Source: Formosa sp. Hel1_31_208 (GTDB taxonomy: Bacteria > Bacteroidota > Bacteroidia > Flavobacteriales > Flavobacteriaceae). From it: a stretch of 64,000 nt of DNA. The notes under the pieces were generated by a model that was not told where the DNA came from, searched no databases, and saw nothing but the letters and a program-made list of their open reading frames with translations. Made by a program: the position numbers and the translations under genes. The stretch is from the NCBI RefSeq assembly GCF_900104785.1, contig NZ_LT629733.1, positions 2,893,001 to 2,957,000 on the forward strand. The letters are read 5' to 3'. This document shows positions 9,475 through 18,431 of the stretch, piece after piece (position 1 is the first letter of the stretch; every line of letters begins with the position of its first letter).

Positions 9475-9511
9475 TATAAAAAACGAAAAGACCACCCGAA
9501 GGCAGTCTTTA
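9475..9511 (-). terminator. terminator of the giant T9SS gene, with UUCG tetraloop
   Basis: On the minus strand, AAAGACTGCC and GGTGGTCTTT pair (9510-9501 with 9496-9487, two G-T wobbles) around a TTCG loop closed by C-G, an exceptionally stable tetraloop. A T-rich tail follows. It lies 25 bp after the stop codon of the 1589-residue gene. Confidence 0.85.
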
Positions 9512-9535
9512 AGTTGACATAAATTAAAAAACTAA

Positions 9536-12500
9536 CTAATTAACTATTACTTTACGAGAGAAGCTTCCATTGTCTGTTTCAATTTTAACAATATAGGTTC
9601 CCGTACTGAATGTCTTTGTATTTATATGTAATTCACTCTCTGAATTATTCTCTTCAATTACTAATATTGATTGTCCTAAGATGGTAAACACTTCAATACC
9701 ATCAATTATGTATCCATTTGGATTTAAAATCGTAATATTTTCATCAGCATTATTGTAGAATACATTTAGTATATCTTCTATTTCAGTAGTTTCTATACTC
9801 AATGTATCTTCATCACTAAATACGATTTCAAAACGATCTAAATAAACTCCTGCCAATAAATCAATATCATAAGCACCTTCCTTCAAGTTGTGGAACAATC
9901 CTAATTGGATATCGTGTAAGAAGATATCCAAGTCATCTGGAATATTCTCTAACTTATCTATTGAAATTGTATTGATTCCATCCGTTTCTGTATTAACACC
10001 TAACGGTAAAACCGTTTCGATATTCATAGCTCCAACACCTTGAATCACGTATTTACCTTCATCAATCAACCAATACATATCATCAGGTTGGTTGTCATAT
10101 AACTCAGCATCATAACCCCAATCATAAGCCATACTTGCATTATCATCGGCAGTTACCAATATCTTTCTAGTATAGGTATCAATAGAATTGAATTTTAATC
10201 CAATTTTCATTCTCAAATCACCTTCCTCTTCATCTGCTGAAGATTGAGCTGTACCATCGTTACGTACAAATATTGAAGCACTTGTAGCTTCCGTTTTAAA
10301 TGCACGTTGACTATTATTGAATCGTATTGTACCTGTATTTTCTCCTACAACAAAGAATCCTTGACCAACTGGTATGTATCGTCCTGGTAATTTTGTTCCA
10401 ATCAAAACACTCTGATCAACATCCTCGTCGGCAACACCGTAAGCTACAGCAGGAACTGCTCCAGCTAAATTATAAGTAGCATATCCACCTTGATATTCAC
10501 CCAGAACATGAGAACCTCCTCCCCAATGTTCCCAGAAGTATAAAGTACCTGTCGTATTACCTGGTGCGTCTATAGTAGGAGCATTATCTTGGATAAATGC
10601 ATGAGCATCTATTGCTGAAGCATATGGGTTACCAACTAAATAATCATTACCTGCATTTATGGGCAGCGAAATTGAACCATTATTAGGTTTTCCATTAACC
10701 GTATAGTTTTGTTCTAGTGTCACATTTCCAGATGTATTTGCAACTCCTTTCATTGTGAACCCTTCTCCTGGATTTAATGTGCCATTACTTCTAACATGTT
10801 GCCATGACGAATAATCACCACTAGTTTGGTTTACAAACTTCCAAATCCAATAATCAGCGATTCCAATTGGTGAACCTGATGTACCATCATAACCATTTGT
10901 AATGAAATTAATATTTTGTGGTGTCAATGGATTTGTTCCATCTTTAAATACATTACTTACGTTATAACTTGTATTGTTAGAGGTTGTACTTGTTACTCCA
11001 ACAGGAGACGACCAATAATTATAAGTATACATATCTCTTGTTCCTTGTTGATCTTTTTCTAAAGACCCTGAACTCGCAACATCCAAATCACTATCAGCTA
11101 TTTGAATTAACTGCGATTCGCCCTGTAAATCAATTTTTCCGTTTAGTTTTAGATAATGAGTAACGGTTAATCCGTACCCAGTTTTTGCTGTATTGTTTCC
11201 AGCTACAGTAATTTTATTCGCATCAACTAACAAGCCTAAAAGAGATCGATTATTAGTTGGGATAGTACTATTATCCATAATTAAATTATGAGCCGTTCTT
11301 ACGATATTCCAATCTACAGGAATTGTCGGATTTACAATTGACATGGCTCCCGGGATTGTTTGCATCGTACCACTAGACCATGACGCAGTTGACTTCCATT
11401 CACCATCGGCCTGAGATTCATAAGGTAATGGAGCCGTTTGTCTATCTACTGTATCTAGATTTCTTAAGGCACCTTGATTTCCATTTCCAGAAGCATCATC
11501 AGTGTTGGTGTAGGTGTAAACTGACATAGGATAATACCCTGCCAATTCTGACCATGGAATAGATTCTACCTCGTTTTTTGTAATGTCTGTTGGTAGTACT
11601 TTACCTGCAACAAAAGCGGCATTATTTTCAATTTCTTGATTCATAATAAATCGCAATTGATCTACAGAAAGATTGGTATCCCAAACTCTAACTTCATCAA
11701 TATTCCCTCTAAAGTGCTGTGTTGGTGAATTTTTTCCTGCAGCTGCAATGTAAAAAGATTCATTGGTCGTAATTGGTGCTGTTTTAACTCCAGATTTATC
11801 GAGTACACCATCAATATATAAGGATAAAGTTGTCCCATTATAAATAGCCGCTATGTGATGCCATTCATCATCAGGTATACTCGTATTAGAAGTAAGTCCC
11901 ATATCTGCACCATTTTTCCAATACATCTGTATTCTGTTGTCATTGTAAATTCTGAAATCATAACCAGTCACAAACGGATTACCCCTTTTCGACATTATAG
12001 ATTTTGTTCCACTATCAGCTGCATCTCTTTTAATCCATGCCGACAACGTAAATGCCGACGGATTTAGATCTAATGCATTTTCCATATCAATGTAATCCAC
12101 TGCACCATCAAAATACACCGAACGTTCCACAATCACTTGTGGTGCATAACCGAAAGTTATATATTTTGTACCATCAAAATCATAATTTGTTTCTAGGTTG
12201 CCATTTCCGTCAGATTTCATAATTCTATAATCAGCGGTAGGATCAAACACACCTGTACTAGAAATAAACATTAAATAACTCCCTGGAGGTGTAATGTTTC
12301 TTATCGCATCTTGAGGAATGCGAACCTTAACTGAAGGAATATCACCACCAGTTTCTACAACTTTCCAAACACGTTGCATTGCTGTAAATGATACATTGGT
12401 TGTAAGTGCTGGACTAATTCCTGCACTCATATTTACTGAGATTGTTCCGGCAGCTAAGTTTAAATCAGAGCCATTATTCCCCCACACTAAAAATTCTTTA

Positions 12501-14305
12501 TCATTAAAGCTGGTCGGGTCATTACTTTTATGCTCTTTATTGGTGTCGTAAATATCGTTTAATCCCATCGTTATGATTCCTTCTATTCTACCTGTTCCGT
12601 CGGCAGCATCATTAACACTCCTCGATTGTCTTTGGTTTAATTCTGAAAGATCATCTCGACCTATCCCAGTAATGTCATAGTTATATCCAGCATTTAAGGA
12701 TTGATCCCAAATGATTTTTCCATCACTATCTGCATAGTCTTGTGACGTCCCATTTATTCCTAAGGTAATGCCATATTTAATAGCAAGGTACGATTGTATT
12801 CTGTTTCGTTCTTGCGTTAAACTTCCATCAGCTCGTCTTGATTTATACGTAATAACTTCAGCAATACGACCATCAAAACTACCATTCCAATACTGACTTC
12901 TTCCCAACCAATATCTACCGTTATTAACCATTTTGTATTTGGCAATATCGTTAGTTTCTGTTCCTACCTGATTGGCATTAAAGTATAATTCCATATCAGT
13001 ATCAGACGCATTTTGTCTAACATTCACAATATGTATTTGGTTGTAATCCGTTCCCGTTCCTGTATCTGCTCTTCCATAACCATTTTCTGGGGAAGAAGGC
13101 GAAGTTTCATTGGTAGTCGCAATACAATAACTTAATCTTTCATTATTAAATCTTGCCGTATAGGCACCATATCCAAAACCTGTTACATCCTCTGTATATG
13201 ATGGACCTGCAGGATCTGTACTAGTAAATGTGTCTAATGGAATCATAGAGGTCGTAATCGTTGGATCTGGCATTATTACAACAAACATATCATTTGTATT
13301 AAATCCACCGGTACCTGTTAATTCATTTCTACTTCCATTACTAATAATATAAGTCATATCACGGTTAGCCGTGTTGTTGTTGTTTTGAAAATCAATAACT
13401 GGATTAAAATTAAAGTTTCGATCTGTATTATTTCTATATACAGGTTCTTGACCAGTAACCATTACTTCAGCATTATTTCCTAAACCGTTATCTGTCCACT
13501 GATTTACTAGTGCTCCATCAGTTCCATAGGTCGACCCATCCAATTCATCAGCTTTAAGCCAAAGATCTAGATCTGATGTAATACCTCCAGGTGCAACAAC
13601 TGGCGTACAGAATGTTGTTCCTTTAATAGTGATATTATCAATATAAACTCGGTCATTATCATCACTAGCGTCACATCGCACTCTAAATTGTGAATTAGGT
13701 CCCGTTGGAAACGAATAATCTGACTTAAATACAGTCACCATTTTACCATAAGCTATGGCGTAATTTACAGTTTCAAAATCGGCTGATTTTCTTGCAACTT
13801 GACCACTTTCAAATGCAGCGACAATAGCCCAAGTAGTTCCACCATCACTACTATATTCAATAAAAAAATCTTCAAAATATGTTTTTGTGTTACCACTATA
13901 ATTTGATTCCATACTATAGGGCTTAAAAAAGAATTTAAAATCTACTTTATCAAAACTTGATAAATCAAATAAAGGTGATAAAAAAGAGGAGGCGTTTCCA
14001 ACTGGATCGTCATCTCTAATACGTAAACTATAATTGCCTTGATATGCCCATGTCCCATCATTAAATCGAATGGCATCGACTCCACCTGAGGTCCAACCGT
14101 CTAAACCGCTTTCAAAAGTCGCACTATGGATAACTGTTGTTCCACAAGTTCCACTGGCATTACTAACATCCTGAATGTCGAAATTTTCAGTAGCTTCAGT
14201 TTGTAGGTCTTGTGCCATTACCGCAATGGTATTGAACACGAATAAGAAAACTAGGAGAAGTAATTTTACAATTACAGGTCTTCCAAAATTTTTAGCAGCT
14301 TTCAT
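9536..14305 (-). CDS. giant T9SS-exported LamG-domain protein
   Basis: A 1589-residue predicted cell-surface or secreted protein. It has a signal peptide ending VMAQ. A jelly-roll-like region follows (about 55-230, ESGLDGWTSGG ... IDNITIKG), then a LamG-like region that opens with DLDLWLKADELDGSTYG and includes IQSYLAIKYGITLGI. A clear LamG/concanavalin domain spans about 735-890 (YFDGAVDYIDMENALDLNP, DEWHHIAAIYNGTTLSLYID, FRGNIDEVRVWD). After that come beta-rich stretches, the module shared with the short neighbour, and a type A sorting domain ending SRKVIVN. LamG domains often bind glycans or proteins, so adhesion or polysaccharide binding is plausible but unproven. A stable terminator follows the gene. 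Confidence 0.87.
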   Translation of the reverse strand: MKAAKNFGRPVIVKLLLLVFLFVFNTIAVMAQDLQTEATENFDIQDVSNASGTCGTTVIHSATFESGLDGWTSGGVDAIRFNDGTWAYQGNYSLRIRDDDPVGNASSFLSPLFDLSSFDKVDFKFFFKPYSMESNYSGNTKTYFEDFFIEYSSDGGTTWAIVAAFESGQVARKSADFETVNYAIAYGKMVTVFKSDYSFPTGPNSQFRVRCDASDDNDRVYIDNITIKGTTFCTPVVAPGGITSDLDLWLKADELDGSTYGTDGALVNQWTDNGLGNNAEVMVTGQEPVYRNNTDRNFNFNPVIDFQNNNNTANRDMTYIISNGSRNELTGTGGFNTNDMFVVIMPDPTITTSMIPLDTFTSTDPAGPSYTEDVTGFGYGAYTARFNNERLSYCIATTNETSPSSPENGYGRADTGTGTDYNQIHIVNVRQNASDTDMELYFNANQVGTETNDIAKYKMVNNGRYWLGRSQYWNGSFDGRIAEVITYKSRRADGSLTQERNRIQSYLAIKYGITLGINGTSQDYADSDGKIIWDQSLNAGYNYDITGIGRDDLSELNQRQSRSVNDAADGTGRIEGIITMGLNDIYDTNKEHKSNDPTSFNDKEFLVWGNNGSDLNLAAGTISVNMSAGISPALTTNVSFTAMQRVWKVVETGGDIPSVKVRIPQDAIRNITPPGSYLMFISSTGVFDPTADYRIMKSDGNGNLETNYDFDGTKYITFGYAPQVIVERSVYFDGAVDYIDMENALDLNPSAFTLSAWIKRDAADSGTKSIMSKRGNPFVTGYDFRIYNDNRIQMYWKNGADMGLTSNTSIPDDEWHHIAAIYNGTTLSLYIDGVLDKSGVKTAPITTNESFYIAAAGKNSPTQHFRGNIDEVRVWDTNLSVDQLRFIMNQEIENNAAFVAGKVLPTDITKNEVESIPWSELAGYYPMSVYTYTNTDDASGNGNQGALRNLDTVDRQTAPLPYESQADGEWKSTASWSSGTMQTIPGAMSIVNPTIPVDWNIVRTAHNLIMDNSTIPTNNRSLLGLLVDANKITVAGNNTAKTGYGLTVTHYLKLNGKIDLQGESQLIQIADSDLDVASSGSLEKDQQGTRDMYTYNYWSSPVGVTSTTSNNTSYNVSNVFKDGTNPLTPQNINFITNGYDGTSGSPIGIADYWIWKFVNQTSGDYSSWQHVRSNGTLNPGEGFTMKGVANTSGNVTLEQNYTVNGKPNNGSISLPINAGNDYLVGNPYASAIDAHAFIQDNAPTIDAPGNTTGTLYFWEHWGGGSHVLGEYQGGYATYNLAGAVPAVAYGVADEDVDQSVLIGTKLPGRYIPVGQGFFVVGENTGTIRFNNSQRAFKTEATSASIFVRNDGTAQSSADEEEGDLRMKIGLKFNSIDTYTRKILVTADDNASMAYDWGYDAELYDNQPDDMYWLIDEGKYVIQGVGAMNIETVLPLGVNTETDGINTISIDKLENIPDDLDIFLHDIQLGLFHNLKEGAYDIDLLAGVYLDRFEIVFSDEDTLSIETTEIEDILNVFYNNADENITILNPNGYIIDGIEVFTILGQSILVIEENNSESELHINTKTFSTGTYIVKIETDNGSFSRKVIVN

Positions 14306-14664
14306 AATAATAGTTTTTAATGATGTGTCGCATCATTGGTTAAGTAAAATCCCTTACTTGTTTTAATTAATTTATGTCAAACATTATCGTGAAAATCTTA
14401 ATTCTTAGAATTTAGATAACACATGAGGGAAAATACTTCGCTATTACGAAATGTATTTTGGATTAATCAGTTATTGAAAAAACATTATGAAAGAAAAATA
14501 CTAACTTAGGATGTACGTTAATGAATTAGGGCTATCCTGTATCTAAAGTATACAGCTTTGGAAAGACATAACACAACGTTGCAGAAATAACTGCATTAAA
14601 TAGGTATTTTTATTTCATAGGCTTGGGGCCAAATATTTAATTGTACATGCATACAATATCAATA
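14306..14664 (-). other. long conserved mRNA leader of the giant T9SS gene
   Basis: About 360 bases separate the predicted start site from the ATG at 14305. It contains the same ordered blocks as the leader at 9005-9271 (see that entry), with insertions between them. In the whole gap 14306-14999 no gene was found. Bases 14762-14974 show nothing recognisable, and 14975-15000 hold only a weak hairpin after the AAA+ ATPase gene. Confidence 0.5.
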
Positions 14665-14670
14665 ACGATG

Positions 14671-14761
14671 TAAATGTATACTTACAACGGCTAATGTAAG
14701 CTAAAAATCGATAAAGTGCTTCATATATTCGATAAAATACACTAAATTACAGTAATAATCG
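14671..14761 (-). promoter_or_regulatory. predicted promoter and operator of the giant T9SS gene
   Basis: This aligns base for base in spacing with 9278-9376. A TACATTTA -7 element lies at 14678-14671 on the minus strand. CGAT cores follow at 14709-14712 and 14730-14733, 21 bp apart, and a degenerate third site with CG at 14760-14761, 30 bp on. The distance from a shared ATACAAT (14651) to the first CGAT is 58 bp, the same as in the other copy. Confidence 0.5.
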
Positions 14762-14999
14762 CCTAACTACTATGATAAATTCTGAGTTATTTGGCTACAA
14801 ATATATAAATATCAGTGTTTTAGGTTTATTTTTTAATTTCTCAGATTTATGACTAAAGTGTATGATACATCATGACTGTTAGTGAATGTGTTTGATGCGG
14901 TCAACTCACCTATTTTAAAACTTTCAGGTTGTATATAGTGTTAAAAATCAGGCTTTTGAATCAAATTATAAAAAGGGTCGCTAAAGCTTCCTTTATTAT

Positions 15000-16466
15000 T
15001 TATATTCCACTTATAAAACTACCATAAGGGTCTTTAAATTGAATACCTTCTGTAAAGCGATACTTGCTCAATTGCTTAAATTCTACCAATGCCCACAGGA
15101 CAAATTCTTTTACGAAATAACTCTCCTCGTTTTTGAGATTTGGTTGATAGTCAGCTAATAAGTCATCTAAAGGAGATACTCCATCTAGCAACGCCTTGTA
15201 TTCTTTATCCCGAAGTTCGTCTAAAATCTCAAAACCTTCTTGCTGATTAAAAAACCAAGAGATGATATCATCGTAAGGTGTTTCCTCATCTTCTTTTTTA
15301 AGTTTTTCTATCTTTGGAAAGAATTCAGGAAACAGACTTTTTACGGCTTCACCTATTAAATTATAGGCCACCATAGCAGCGCCTTCCTGCTCACCTTCAT
15401 AAACCAATTCTACTTTACCTGTAATCGAAGGTATAATGCCAACAAAGTCACTCAAACGTAACATCGTTTTATCATCTCCTGCCTTCAAAGCTCTACGTTC
15501 TGCTGTACTTAGTAAATTTTCTAATGCCGTAATACTTAGTCTAGCACTCACACCACTTTTAGCATCGATGAATTCGCTTTCACGAGCTTCAAAAACGATT
15601 TGCTCTAATAAGTCACGTGCTAAATCTGGCACAATAACTGACTGTTTTTGACTTTCCAGAACTTTTGCTTCTTGTTCAGTAATCAATCTGGCCGTCTCAA
15701 TATCTGCCGGATAATGGGTTAAAATCTGACTTCCTATTCTGTCTTTTAAAGGTGTCACAATACTACCTCTATTCGTATAATCTTCTGGATTTGCTGTAAA
15801 AATAAACTGTACATCCAAAGGCAAACGTAATTTGAATCCTCTTATCTGAATATCCCCTTCCTGTAATATATTAAATAAGGCCACTTGAATACGCGCTTGT
15901 AGATCTGGCAATTCGTTAATCACAAAAATACAACGATTGGCCCTTGGAATCATTCCGTAATGAATCACCCGATCATCAGCATAGCTCAATTTTAAATTGG
16001 CCGCTTTTATAGGGTCAACATCGCCAATGATATCAGCAACTGTAACATCAGGAGTGGCTAACTTTTCAGCAAAACGTTCACTTCTGTGCATCCAAGAGAT
16101 GGCGGTATCATCGCCTTTACTGGCAATCTCCTCTTGAGCATAGCGCGAGATCGGATGAAACGGATCATCATTAATTTCTGAACCTTGTACTACAGGAATA
16201 TACTCATCTAAAAGATTCAGCATTAGTCGTGCTAATCTCGTTTTTGCTTGACCGCGAAGTCCTAATAAATTTATATTATGACGTGATAATATGGCACGTT
16301 CGAGTTCTGGTATTACTGTATTTTCATAACCATGAACACCTTCAAATGCAGTCTCCTTATTTTTTATTTTTTGAATGAGGTTATCTCTAAGTTCGTCTTT
16401 AATAGATTTTGACTGATATCCTGCTTTTTTTAATTCACCTAATGTCTTTATAGTTTCTATTTTCAT
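15000..16466 (-). CDS. MoxR/BchI-like AAA+ ATPase
   Basis: A 488-residue AAA+ protein of the MoxR/magnesium-chelatase-subunit group. The P-loop reads GLRGQAKT (69-76), lacking the last Gly of the usual GxxGxGKT; a Walker B-like segment (CIFVINELPD) and an arginine-finger/sensor region follow. Such ATPases act with VWA-domain partners as chaperones that insert cofactors or remodel complexes. Here the partner is encoded immediately upstream: its stop TAA shares one base with this ATG (TAATG), so translation is coupled. The target complex is unknown; the Crp/Fnr and cbb3 genes lie nearby, but nothing ties this pair to them. Confidence 0.85.
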   Translation of the reverse strand: MKIETIKTLGELKKAGYQSKSIKDELRDNLIQKIKNKETAFEGVHGYENTVIPELERAILSRHNINLLGLRGQAKTRLARLMLNLLDEYIPVVQGSEINDDPFHPISRYAQEEIASKGDDTAISWMHRSERFAEKLATPDVTVADIIGDVDPIKAANLKLSYADDRVIHYGMIPRANRCIFVINELPDLQARIQVALFNILQEGDIQIRGFKLRLPLDVQFIFTANPEDYTNRGSIVTPLKDRIGSQILTHYPADIETARLITEQEAKVLESQKQSVIVPDLARDLLEQIVFEARESEFIDAKSGVSARLSITALENLLSTAERRALKAGDDKTMLRLSDFVGIIPSITGKVELVYEGEQEGAAMVAYNLIGEAVKSLFPEFFPKIEKLKKEDEETPYDDIISWFFNQQEGFEILDELRDKEYKALLDGVSPLDDLLADYQPNLKNEESYFVKEFVLWALVEFKQLSKYRFTEGIQFKDPYGSFISGI

Positions 16467-17593
16467 TATCCTTTAATTCTTTTTTTTCTGTTTGTTTCGT
16501 AATCTTCAAATATCATTTCACCCAATCCTTTCAACCCTGTATAAAAGGCTTTACCTTGATTAGCTCTGGTAAATTCTTGCACAAACTGCATTAAATACTG
16601 GTCTTGTGCAATCATGAATGTGGTGATGGGTATGTGCAGTTTCCGAGCTTGTTGTGCCATAGCATAACACTTATTGGTAATGTAAGGGTTAAGTCCGTTA
16701 CTATCTTTATAGTATTGTCCGTCAGGCAAACGCAAGCAACTTGGTTTTCCATCGGTAATCATAAAAATCTGTTTATTCGTATTGCGTTTTCGTCTTAAAA
16801 GATCCATCGCTAATTGCAGACCAGCAACCGTATTGGTATGATAAGGGCCTACTTTTAAATACGGCAAATCTTTTATTTGTATTTGCCAGGCATCATTCCC
16901 GAAGACAATAATATCCAGTGTATCTTTAGGGTAGCGGGTTGTAATGAGTTCGGCTAAAGCCATAGCCACTTTTTTTGCTGGAGTGATGCGATCTTCACCA
17001 TACAATATCATACTGTGGCTAATATCGATCATAAGCACCGTGCTCATTTGAGATTTATGAAGGGTTTCTTCGACGACTAAATCATCTTCTGTTAATTTGA
17101 AATTCCCTATACCATGATTAATTTGCGCATTTCGCAAACTTTCGGTCATAGATACTTTATCTAAAGCATCCCCAAAATGATAGTTTCTAAAATCTCCTGT
17201 ATGCTCGTCACCTAAGCCAGGACTTTTACTTTTGTGATTCCCTTGACCACTTCGTTTAATTTTTCCGAAGATATGATCTAAAGCTTGTTGTCGGATAGCA
17301 CGTTCGGTTTTAGCTGTAATTGCCATTCCACTATTACCATCAGGGTCAATATCTTCTTTGATATACCCCTTGGTTTTAAGGTCTTCTATAAAATCATCAA
17401 TGGTATATTCAGCTGTAGTTAACTCGTATTCCTTATCTAATTGGCGCAGCCAATCTATAGCTTCGTCAAAGTCACCTGAAGTATGGGTGATAAGCTCTTT
17501 AAAGATTTCAAAAAGCTTTTCAAAGGGCGACTGGTTAAGGACTTCGTATGACTTAAAAACGAAGCCTTTTTTGAAATTATTTTTCTGTTTCAT
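16466..17593 (-). CDS. VWA-domain protein, partner of the AAA+ ATPase
   Basis: A 375-residue protein with a charged N-terminal half and a von Willebrand A domain from about residue 180. The metal-ion-dependent adhesion motif DxSxS is intact at Asp190-Ser192-Ser194 (MIDISHSM), with a later Asp in MITDGKPS. No signal peptide or membrane segment is seen, so it is cytoplasmic. MoxR ATPase plus VWA protein is a widespread two-gene chaperone arrangement, and the 1-bp overlap with the ATPase gene supports this. The order here is VWA first. The client is not identifiable from the sequence. Confidence 0.87.
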   Translation of the reverse strand: MKQKNNFKKGFVFKSYEVLNQSPFEKLFEIFKELITHTSGDFDEAIDWLRQLDKEYELTTAEYTIDDFIEDLKTKGYIKEDIDPDGNSGMAITAKTERAIRQQALDHIFGKIKRSGQGNHKSKSPGLGDEHTGDFRNYHFGDALDKVSMTESLRNAQINHGIGNFKLTEDDLVVEETLHKSQMSTVLMIDISHSMILYGEDRITPAKKVAMALAELITTRYPKDTLDIIVFGNDAWQIQIKDLPYLKVGPYHTNTVAGLQLAMDLLRRKRNTNKQIFMITDGKPSCLRLPDGQYYKDSNGLNPYITNKCYAMAQQARKLHIPITTFMIAQDQYLMQFVQEFTRANQGKAFYTGLKGLGEMIFEDYETNRKKRIKG

Positions 17594-17647
17594 AGCCGCA
17601 TAAAAATAAGGCTTTTTAAACTGAAAAATATTAAAGCAATTATAAAA

Positions 17648-18325
17648 TTATTCTATAAGTTTCAATTTCTGTAGTTTCTCAATTTTAATCTGTTTCCCTT
17701 CAGTCGAGATGAGACCTTTTTTCTTAAATTGCGATAAAATTCTAATAGCCGATTCTGTGGCCGTACCGACCACATTGGCATAATCTTCTCTGGAAAGCAC
17801 CACGTTAAGATAGCCATTTTCATCAACACCAAAACTATTATAAATGTATACGAGAATGTCTGCTAAACGCTGCTTCACAGATTTTTGAGCCATATTAACA
17901 ATAATATCCTCAGAATCTTTAAGATCTTTGGCCATTGTCTTCAAAACATCCATGGTGAAATTCGGATTTTTTTGTAAATCATTTAAAATCTCTTGTCTCG
18001 GTATAAAGCAAAGTTCCATATCGTTTATGGCAATGGCACTTAAGTTTGTAGATTCCTCCCTTATTAAAGAGTTCTTTCCTAATAGATCACCTTTTACAAC
18101 TAACTTTACAATCTGATCCTTACCATTGGCGCTAAGTTTAGATAATTTGCAAATACCATCCTTTACACAATACACGCCATTTATAATGTCACCTTCTTCA
18201 AAAATAACATCGCCTTTTTTAACAGTTCGTGACGTTTTACAACCTGAAATTCGTATTAACTCATCTTTTGTTAGTGATTTTAAGGAATTAAATTCTTTTA
18301 CGATACACTGCTCGCATCTACTCAT
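17648..18325 (-). CDS. Crp/Fnr-family transcriptional regulator, candidate oxygen/redox regulator
   Basis: A 225-residue protein with an N-terminal cyclic-nucleotide-binding fold and a C-terminal winged helix. The recognition helix (TATESAIRILSQF, about 188-200) keeps the E-x3-R pattern of Fnr. Cysteines occur at 4, 7, 29, 53, 59 and 106. Cys4-x2-Cys7 at the very N-terminus and Cys106 near the position of Fnr Cys122 could ligate an Fe-S cluster, though the Fnr spacing is not reproduced. It is divergent from ccoI, with an Fnr-type palindrome between them. Five such palindromes in the window make it the likely master of the low-oxygen regulon. Oxygen sensing is inferred. Confidence 0.85.
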   Translation of the reverse strand: MSRCEQCIVKEFNSLKSLTKDELIRISGCKTSRTVKKGDVIFEEGDIINGVYCVKDGICKLSKLSANGKDQIVKLVVKGDLLGKNSLIREESTNLSAIAINDMELCFIPRQEILNDLQKNPNFTMDVLKTMAKDLKDSEDIIVNMAQKSVKQRLADILVYIYNSFGVDENGYLNVVLSREDYANVVGTATESAIRILSQFKKKGLISTEGKQIKIEKLQKLKLIE

Positions 18326-18362
18326 ACCCTATAAATTTTATACAGTAAATATATATAAAACA

Positions 18363-18404
18363 TGACAAATATCATATTATTACTTGACATCTTTTATGAC
18401 TTTT
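18363..18404 (+). promoter_or_regulatory. Fnr-type box and -7 element upstream of ccoI
   Basis: Palindrome TGACAAATATCA at 18363-18374 and a -7-like TGACTTTT starting 34 bp further at 18397. A start site near 18411 would leave about 20 bases before the ATG at 18432, which argues against earlier in-frame ATGs at 18384 and 18405. The box also lies 37 bp from the divergent Crp/Fnr gene and could mediate autoregulation. Confidence 0.65.
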
Positions 18405-18431
18405 ATGGCAGGTATAAATGAGCAAATTTTT

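Noticed and set aside
14861..14874. TGATACATCA near the end of the 14306-14999 gap
   Set aside because: Half-sites are only four bases apart and no gene starts nearby.
18384..18431. Earlier starts of ccoI at 18384 and 18405
   Set aside because: They would lie upstream of or at the predicted transcription start; 18432 gives the typical N-terminal Cys-rich domain.
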